Made by a program: the position numbers and the translations under genes. A stretch of DNA of 64,000 bases from Candidatus Tectimicrobiota bacterium. Lineage in GTDB: Bacteria; Tectomicrobia; Entotheonellia; Entotheonellales; Entotheonellaceae. Location: the NCBI GenBank assembly GCA_026005175.1, contig BPKO01000002.1:94501-158500 (forward strand). The letters run 5' to 3'. Positions 58,854-64,000 of the stretch are shown piece after piece. The notes under the pieces were generated by a model, which searched no databases, was not told where the DNA came from, and saw nothing but the letters and a program-made list of their open reading frames with translations. Numbering within the stretch: position 1 is the first letter of the stretch; each line of letters starts with the position of its first letter.

Positions 58854-58874
58854 GCGCGCACAGGAGAGGGGATC

Positions 58875-59636
58875 ATGGCGCGGATTCCCAGCGCATACAC
58901 GCAGCGAGGCAAGCCGTTAGATGCACAGGAAAAAGAGCGACTTATCCTCGAGTATGCGCCGGTGATCAAGTACATCGCCCAGCGCCTGGCCATCCGCCTG
59001 CCGCCCCATATCAGCGTCGACGACCTGATCAATGCGGGGGTCATCGGACTCATCGATGCCATCGAAAAGTACGACCCCAGCCGGGACAACACGTTCAAAA
59101 CATACGCGGAGTTTCGCATTCGAGGGGCTATGCTCGACGAGCTGCGCAATATGGACTGGGTACCGCGCTCGGTGCGGCAGAAGGAATCGGCGCTCAACCG
59201 CGCCTACGAAGAACTCGAGCGCCGCCTGGGGCGCTCGGCGGAGGACGAGGAGGTGGCTGCCTTTTTGGGGATCGACACCGAGGAGCTCTACGCCTGGCTC
59301 AACCAGCTGCGAGGCGTGGCCTTGCTCAGCCTCGATGCCCTCGGCCTGCACTCCCACGACGGCGAACCGTTTAACTTGCTCGATATTCTGCCCGGAGATG
59401 AGGCGCAGAACCCGGTGCAGATGCTGCAAAAGCAGCGCCTGCGGGAGATCCTGGCCCGCGCCATCGATGAGCTTCCCTATCAGGAACGGGTGGTGATTTC
59501 GCTGTATTACTTCGAGGAGCTCACCATGAAAGAAATCGGCAAGGTGCTTCACATCACCGAGTCGCGCGTGTCACAGATCCACACCAAGGCCATCTTTCAC
59601 TTGCGCAGCAAGCTGAAGCTCCTGCGCGACGCCTGA
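58875..59636 (+). CDS. fliA: FliA, flagellar sigma-28 factor
   Basis: A 253-residue sigma factor of the FliA/WhiG group. Region 2 has ISVDDLINAGVIGLIDAIEK, YDPSRDNTFKTYAEFRIRGA and MLDELRNMDWVPRSVRQKES. Region 4 has LPYQERVVISLYYFEELTMK and EIGKVLHITESRVSQIHTKA. It should recognise the GCCGATAA promoter upstream of the motA operon. No FlgM anti-sigma gene is visible in the window. Confidence 0.95.
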   Translation: MARIPSAYTQRGKPLDAQEKERLILEYAPVIKYIAQRLAIRLPPHISVDDLINAGVIGLIDAIEKYDPSRDNTFKTYAEFRIRGAMLDELRNMDWVPRSVRQKESALNRAYEELERRLGRSAEDEEVAAFLGIDTEELYAWLNQLRGVALLSLDALGLHSHDGEPFNLLDILPGDEAQNPVQMLQKQRLREILARAIDELPYQERVVISLYYFEELTMKEIGKVLHITESRVSQIHTKAIFHLRSKLKLLRDA

Positions 59637-59707
59637 GGCAGAAATCCCATCGCGCTTGCGGGCGCGAGGGACGTGCTGTCAACCAGGGATGACAAGGAGG
59701 AGGATTC

Positions 59708-60088
59708 ATGCCTAGCCCCAATTTGAAGATTCTCACGGTGGACGACTTTTCCACCATGCGTCGCATCATTCGCAGCATCCTGCGCCAGCTCGGCTACACC
59801 AACGTGGTGGAGGCGGAAGACGGCGCCTCGGCCCTGGCCTTGCTGCGGCAGGACAAGTTCGACTTCGTCATCTCCGACTGGAACATGCCCAACATGAGTG
59901 GCCTTGAGCTGCTCAAAGCCATGCGAGCCGACGACCGCCTCAAGGACATTCCCGTACTGCTGGTCACCGCCGAAGCCCTGAAAGAGAACGTCGTCGAAGC
60001 GATCAAGGCCGGCGTCAACGGCTACATCGTCAAACCTTTCACCGCCGAGACGCTAAAAGAGAAAATCGATGCCATCTTTGCCAGCTAA
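59708..60088 (+). CDS. cheY: CheY response regulator
   Basis: A 126-residue receiver: [36 protein letters not shown], phosphoacceptor in [37 protein letters not shown] and [15 protein letters not shown]. It is very close to the classic CheY that binds FliM to reverse the motor, and better conserved than the regulator at 24421. It follows fliA after 71 bases and a small GC-rich hairpin. Confidence 0.93.
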   Translation: MPSPNLKILTVDDFSTMRRIIRSILRQLGYTNVVEAEDGASALALLRQDKFDFVISDWNMPNMSGLELLKAMRADDRLKDIPVLLVTAEALKENVVEAIKAGVNGYIVKPFTAETLKEKIDAIFAS

Positions 60089-60161
60089 GCGGCCATCGGG
60101 GTTCTTCCACAGGGCCAACTTGTGCGCCCCCACCGCCGACCCTGTCGTGGAGGAGACCGAG

Positions 60162-60638
60162 ATGCACACCGACTTTATCCACCCCTTTGTGCAAGCTGCC
60201 GTCAACGTGCTGCGCACTATGGCGTCTGTGGCAGTACAAGCCGGGACGCCCTCTGCCAAACCCCACGCCGCGATGGGCCAAGGAGACATCTCGGCGGTGG
60301 TGGGCCTTACGGGTCCGGTCAATGGGTCGCTGGCCATCAGCTTTTCCGAAAAGGCCATCTGTCAGATCGTCAGCCACATGTTCGGCGAACCCGTCACGGC
60401 CATCAACGACGAGGTACGCGATGCGGTGGGTGAGCTGTGCAACATGATCAGCGGCGACGCCCGCCGTCTGCTGGCCGAGCAGGGTTACCCGCTCCAGGCC
60501 GCCATTCCCACGGTGATCGAAGGCAGGGGCCACCGCATCCGCCATGTGGTCGCCGGCCCTTCGGTGGTCGTCCCGTTTACCCTCGACGGGGAGACGGCAT
60601 TTTGCCTCGAGGTGTGCTGGGACAGCGAGAGTACCTAG
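60162..60638 (+). CDS. cheX: CheX CheY-P phosphatase
   Basis: A 158-residue CheX: VVGLTGPVNGSLAISFSEKA, ICQIVSHMFGEPVTAINDEV and the catalytic ExxN in AVGELCNMISGDARRLL. It dephosphorylates CheY-P. Placed 74 bases after cheY, so the two probably form a signal/termination pair. The ATG at 60162 follows GTGGAGGAGACCGAG; an upstream in-frame start overlapping cheY is rejected. Confidence 0.88.
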   Translation: MHTDFIHPFVQAAVNVLRTMASVAVQAGTPSAKPHAAMGQGDISAVVGLTGPVNGSLAISFSEKAICQIVSHMFGEPVTAINDEVRDAVGELCNMISGDARRLLAEQGYPLQAAIPTVIEGRGHRIRHVVAGPSVVVPFTLDGETAFCLEVCWDSEST

Positions 60639-60651
60639 CGCGCGGGCGCGG

Positions 60652-60667
60652 CGGTACGAAAATTGCA
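60652..60667 (+). promoter_or_regulatory. Sigma-54 promoter of the flgF operon
   Basis: CGGTACG-AAAA-TTGCA matches the sigma-54 consensus with the invariant GG (60653-60654) and GC (60665-60666) at the exact -24/-12 spacing. Predicted transcription would begin near 60678, leaving a leader of about 185 bases before flgF. Confidence 0.75.
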
Positions 60668-60701
60668 CTACTATGGCCTCAGCATGGTTCACCCCCCTCC
60701 C

Positions 60702-60733
60702 GCTGCCGGCACTGGTGTCCCGGTGCCGGCAGC
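60702..60733 (+). promoter_or_regulatory. Stable stem-loop in the flgF leader
   Basis: GCTGCCGGCAC (60702-60712) and GTGCCGGCAGC (60723-60733) are perfect reverse complements around a 10-base loop. A second small palindrome, TGACACCCGGTGTCA, is at 60821-60835. No T run follows either, so they are not simple terminators. They may control mRNA stability or bind the activator. The rest of the 225-base gap shows no gene. Confidence 0.5.
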
Positions 60734-60863
60734 TCCCTGAAGTCGCCGCGCACAGCTGCGGCGGCTTTTCTGCAGGCAGTGGGGGCTTACTGGCCGCGGC
60801 AGCAGGCCATGTCAACGGGATGACACCCGGTGTCAGAACGCCGAGCCGCAAGGGGAGGAGGAA

Positions 60864-61643
60864 ATGAATACGGGTCTCTATGCCGCCGTTTCAGGGGCTC
60901 TGGCTCAGGAACAGCGCCTGGCCGTCCTTACCAATAACCTGGCCAATCTGGCCACGGTGGGCTTCAAAGCCGACCAGCCGCTCTTTGCCACCCTTGCCCT
61001 GCCGGTGGTGGTGGGACCCGTTTCTCTGCCGGAGGGCAGCCCGCCGGTGGTCACCAGCCTCGATCCCTGGCTCGGGCTGACAAGCCCGCAGCACCAAGTC
61101 CACCGCGTGGTCACCGACTTTTCCCAGGGACCGCTGCGCGACACCGGCAATCCCCTCGATGTGGCCCTGGAGGGGCCAGGCTTTTTCGCCGTCGATGCGC
61201 CTTTCGGCGTGGCGTACACGCGCCAAGGCACCTTTTCCCTCGACGCCGAGGGCTTCCTGGTGACCAGCAGTGGCTGGCGCGTGCGGGGCGAACTGGGGCC
61301 TATTCGCGTGCAAGGACAGCGCGTGGAAATTGATGCCACCGGCCAGGTGGTGGTCGACGGCACCGTCGTCGACCGTCTCCAGCTCGTCGACTTCCCGCAG
61401 CCTTATGCCTTGCGCAAAGTTGGTGCGGCGCTTTTTGTCCCCTCGCAAGAGCCCCCCCCGGCGTCGGTGCCGGCCCGCCCCGTCGTGCACCAGGGGGCGG
61501 TAGAGCTGGCCAACACCGACCCGCTGCGCTTGCTAGGCGCCGTGCTGCAGGCCGCGCGGGCGTACGAAGCGTATCAAAAAGTCATTCAGGCGTTTGATGA
61601 CACGACCGGCCGGGCAGTCAACGATCTGGCCGCCACGGCGTAA
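60864..61643 (+). CDS. flgF: FlgF distal rod protein
   Basis: A 259-residue rod protein of the FlgF/FlgG group: [60 protein letters not shown] and [20 protein letters not shown]. The C-terminal coil contains [17 protein letters not shown]. Starts after GGGGAGGAGGAA. First gene behind the sigma-54 promoter at 60652. Confidence 0.93.
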   Translation: MNTGLYAAVSGALAQEQRLAVLTNNLANLATVGFKADQPLFATLALPVVVGPVSLPEGSPPVVTSLDPWLGLTSPQHQVHRVVTDFSQGPLRDTGNPLDVALEGPGFFAVDAPFGVAYTRQGTFSLDAEGFLVTSSGWRVRGELGPIRVQGQRVEIDATGQVVVDGTVVDRLQLVDFPQPYALRKVGAALFVPSQEPPPASVPARPVVHQGAVELANTDPLRLLGAVLQAARAYEAYQKVIQAFDDTTGRAVNDLAATA

Positions 61644-61654
61644 AGGAGGAGGCG

Positions 61655-62443
61655 ATGCAACGGGCGCTCTTTATTGCCGCAACGGGCATGCGCGCGCAGC
61701 AGCTCAACATTGACGTCATTGCCAACAACCTGGCCAACGTCAATACCACGGGCTTCAAGCGCAGCCGGGCCGACTTCCAAGACCTCCTCTACCAGACGCT
61801 GCGCCAGCCCGGAGCCGCCTCGTCGACGCAGACCGAGATCCCCACCGGCATCCAGCTGGGACTGGGAACGCGTACCGCGGCAGTGCAGCGGCTCTTTTTG
61901 CAAGGCGACATGCAGGAAACCAAGAACCAGCTCGACCTTGCCATTGACGGCGCCGGCTTTTTCCAGATTCTACTGCCCAACGGCGAGGTGGCCTATACCC
62001 GCGCCGGGGCCTTCAAGCTCGACAGCCAAGGACGGATTGTCAACTCCGATGGCTATCCCCTGGAACCGGAAATCGTCATTCCGACCGACGCCACCAGCAT
62101 CACCATTGGTGCCGACGGCGTGGTGTCGGTGCTGCGCCCCGGCGACCGCAACCCGCAACAGATCGGGCAGATTCAGCTGGTGAATTTTGCCAATCCCGCC
62201 GGCTTGCTGGGCCTGGGACGGGGGCTGTTCCAGGCCACCACCGCTTCCGGGGAGCCGCTGGTCGGCATTCCGGGGCAGGATGGCCTGGGGTCGCTGTCGC
62301 AGGGCTTCTTGGAGGTGTCCAACGTTAGCGTGGTGGAAGAGCTGGTCAACCTCATTGCCGGCCAGCGAGCGTACGAAATCAACTCGCGCGCCATCCAGGC
62401 CGCCGATGAGATGTTGCAAACGGCTGTCAACTTGAGGCGGTAA
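61655..62443 (+). CDS. flgG: FlgG distal rod protein
   Basis: A 262-residue distal rod protein: [54 protein letters not shown] (the FlgG-specific segment) and [20 protein letters not shown]. The C-terminal end is [20 protein letters not shown]. Intact frame; AAAGGAGGAGGCG precedes the start. Confidence 0.95.
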   Translation: MQRALFIAATGMRAQQLNIDVIANNLANVNTTGFKRSRADFQDLLYQTLRQPGAASSTQTEIPTGIQLGLGTRTAAVQRLFLQGDMQETKNQLDLAIDGAGFFQILLPNGEVAYTRAGAFKLDSQGRIVNSDGYPLEPEIVIPTDATSITIGADGVVSVLRPGDRNPQQIGQIQLVNFANPAGLLGLGRGLFQATTASGEPLVGIPGQDGLGSLSQGFLEVSNVSVVEELVNLIAGQRAYEINSRAIQAADEMLQTAVNLRR

Positions 62444-62446
62444 CGT

Positions 62447-63411
62447 ATGGGATGGCTGCTGCTCGCCCTGTGGGGCATCGTGCTGCTCGGCAGCCCGGCG
62501 CTAGGGCAAGCGCCGGCGATGACGATCACCGTCCAGCGCGCCACGGTGGTGGAAGGGCCGGAGATCACGCTTGGCGACCTCGCTCGCATCGAAGGCCCTG
62601 CCCCGCTGGTAGACGCGCTGCGTCGGGTGGTGATTGCTCCGGCACCGCCGGCCGGGGAAGAGCGGCTCCTCTACGGCACTGCCGTGCGTACCCGCTTGCT
62701 GCAGGAAGGCTTTGAGCCCGACCGGTTTCATCTCGAGGTGCCCGAGGAACTGCGCGTCGAGCGGGCAGCGCAGCACATCGACGTGCGCACCCTGGAAAGG
62801 GTGGTGCGCGAGGCCCTGCGCCGCCGCCTGCCTTGGCCGGCCGAGCGCAGCACGGTACGCGACATTCGCGGCCTCAGGGCCCTGCGGGTGCCTCGCGGGC
62901 CGCTACAGTACCGGGTGCTGTTTTCGCCCCAGGCCGATTTTCTTGGCCCCACCGCGTTTTCCCTCCACGTCCTGGTGGCGGGCAACGTGGAAAAGCGCCT
63001 GCACGGGACGGCGTACATCGAAGTACAGCAGCGCCTTGTCACCTTGCGCCGCCCCCTGGCCCGGGGAGAAATCATCCAGGCTGAGGACCTGCAGCTGATG
63101 CCGGTGCGCCTGCACCACCTGCCGCGCCGCGTCCTCACGCGCCCTGAAGACGCCATCGGCATGCGGGCGCGCCGGCCACTGGCGGCCAACACCCCCCCTG
63201 CGCGCCACCGACCTCGAGCCGCAGCCGCCGGTGCAGAAAGGCGACCTGGTGCTTATCAAAGTCGAAAGCTCCCCTGCTGCGCATCACCACCCTGGGGGAA
63301 GCCCTGGAAAGCGGCCAGCAGGGAGAGACCATTCGCGTGCGCAACAGCACCTCGGGACGGGAAATCCGCGCCGTGGTGGTAGGAAAAAAAGTGGTGCAGG
63401 TGCCGTTCTAA
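62447..63411 (+). CDS. flgA: FlgA P-ring chaperone, frameshifted twice as sequenced
   Basis: A periplasmic chaperone for P-ring assembly. The signal peptide is MGWLLLALWGIVLLGSPALG. The body has TLGDLARIEGPAPLVDALRR and the SAF domain (LVTLRRPLARGEIIQAEDLQ). After RARRPLAANTP the frame shifts at the C7 run 63192-63198 (six expected), and a second time at the CCCC of 63271-63274. With both removed it reads LRATDLEPQPPVQKGDLVLI, then LLRITTLGEALESGQQGETI and the typical end SGREIRAVVVGKKVVQVPF. Confidence 0.87.
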
Positions 63412-63426
63412 GGGGCAAAGAAGGCG

Positions 63427-64000
63427 ATGAGGCTGCGTTTGTGGCTTGTGATCCTCAGCGTGAGCGCGCTTCTGGGCTGCGCGGCCCTGCAGCCCAAGCC
63501 CACGCCGGTAAACCGGGAGGTGTTTCGCACCCCACCCCCGGCACCGCCAGCCGACCGGGCGGTGACGCACGGCTCGCTGTTTCCCGGGGAAACCGCCCGC
63601 AACCTCTTCTTTGTCGACCGCCGCGCTCGCCACCTCAACGACATCGTCACCGTGCGCATCGTCGAATCGGCCAGCGCCTCGGGGGAAGCCACCACGGCCG
63701 CACGGGGCGCGGCTCGGCGGTGGCCGGCAGCCTCACCGGGCTGTTTGGGTTTGAGCGCACCCTGCGCAACAACGGCGTTGACCCCAGCGCCGCGGTGGAA
63801 GCGAGCCTGGAAAACACCTTTGACGGCAAAGGGAGCACCGAGCGCAAGAACTCCGTCACCGCCACCCTTACCGCGGTGGTGCGCGAGGTCTTCCCCAACG
63901 GCAACCTCTACATCGAGGGCACCAAAGAGGTGATCATCAACAACGAACGCCAGTACCTCATCCTCTCGGGCGTCATTCGCCCTGAAGATATCCGGCCCGA
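63427..64000 (+). CDS. flgH: FlgH L-ring lipoprotein, frameshifted and cut by the window edge
   Basis: The L-ring protein of the outer membrane. It has a signal peptide with lipobox LLGC (Cys18), then GSLFPGETARNLFFVDRRAR and HLNDIVTVRIVESASASGEA. The frame breaks between ~63690 and 63715. The other frame carries SAVAGSLTGLFGFERTLRNN, STERKNSVTATLTAVVREVF and PNGNLYIEGTKEVIINNERQ, reaching the right edge. Presence of an L ring implies an outer membrane. Confidence 0.88.

Noticed and set aside
59650-59670. Terminator between fliA and cheY (TCGCGC/GCGCGA hairpin)
   Set aside because: The stem is only six pairs and no T run follows; cheY is probably cotranscribed with fliA.
29535-63715. Programmed ribosomal frameshifting as an explanation for the broken flagellar genes
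   Set aside because: There are about ten genes with different sites, mostly simple C/G runs and no shared slippery heptamer or downstream structure. Error or decay is simpler.

Overview
The window comes from a GC-rich, motile bacterium with an outer membrane. The outer membrane is inferred from FlgH, which carries a lipobox and forms the L ring, and from FlgA, the P-ring chaperone. LysW/LysX lysine biosynthesis, a deoxyhypusine-synthase homologue, aromatic acid-CoA genes and an FlhF/FlhG/FliA/sigma-54 flagellar system together suggest a deep lineage near the former Deltaproteobacteria, Tectomicrobia or Rokubacteria. No marker here settles the taxon. I saw no rRNA, tRNA, CRISPR array or insertion sequence. 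No stretch longer than 300 bases lacks a gene; the largest gaps are 3985-4272 and 60639-60863.

Layout. 1-438 (minus): lysW and the start of lysX. 608-3511: a large FAD/Fe-S dehydrogenase that converges with a small acidic protein; both genes stop inside a REP-like palindrome. 4273-6063: a YbjN-like protein with PspA, and a secreted peptidoglycan-binding protein. 6076-8658 (minus): a tetR - enoyl-CoA hydratase - BoxB/PaaA-like oxygenase operon with a clear promoter and operator. 8793-12376: hyuA-hyuB. 12386-15511 (minus): two tandem benzoate-CoA-ligase-like genes. 15668-17255: a CoxG-like protein and the deoxyhypusine-synthase homologue. 17392-29214: a chemotaxis operon (cheA, cheW, MCP, cheR, cheD, cheY-like, cheX-like, cheB and a BarA-type hybrid kinase). 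29280-34324 (minus): a response-regulator phosphatase, a STAS protein, FapA, MotA and MotB behind a near-perfect sigma-28 promoter. 34515-64000: the main flagellar cluster, comprising an NtrC-type activator, an AMIN/TPR protein, flgBC-fliEFGHIJ, motE-like, fliK, flgDE, fliLMNOPQR, flhBAFG, fliA, cheY, cheX, flgFGA and flgH (cut by the right edge).

How it works together. The sequence supports a three-step motility cascade. The NtrC-type activator at 34515 should drive sigma-54 promoters, for which good -24/-12 elements occur at 35999 (flgB operon) and 60652 (flgF operon). FliA made from the main cluster should then drive the sigma-28 promoter of the phosphatase-STAS-FapA-MotAB operon. FlhF/FlhG would set flagellar position and number, and the chemotaxis operon would supply CheA signalling to one of two CheY-like proteins.

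Caution. About ten flagellar, motor or motor-operon genes (motA, motB, the STAS gene, fliH, fliI, flgE, fliL, fliP, flgA twice, flgH) are interrupted by single-base frameshifts, and cheR and fliK have suspect 5' ends. Many of the shifts are one extra base in a C/G run of four or more. The metabolic genes in the first 23 kb look intact. Sequencing or assembly error is the simplest explanation, but the restriction to motility genes means decay of the flagellum cannot be excluded. These genes are given as single loci spanning both frames.
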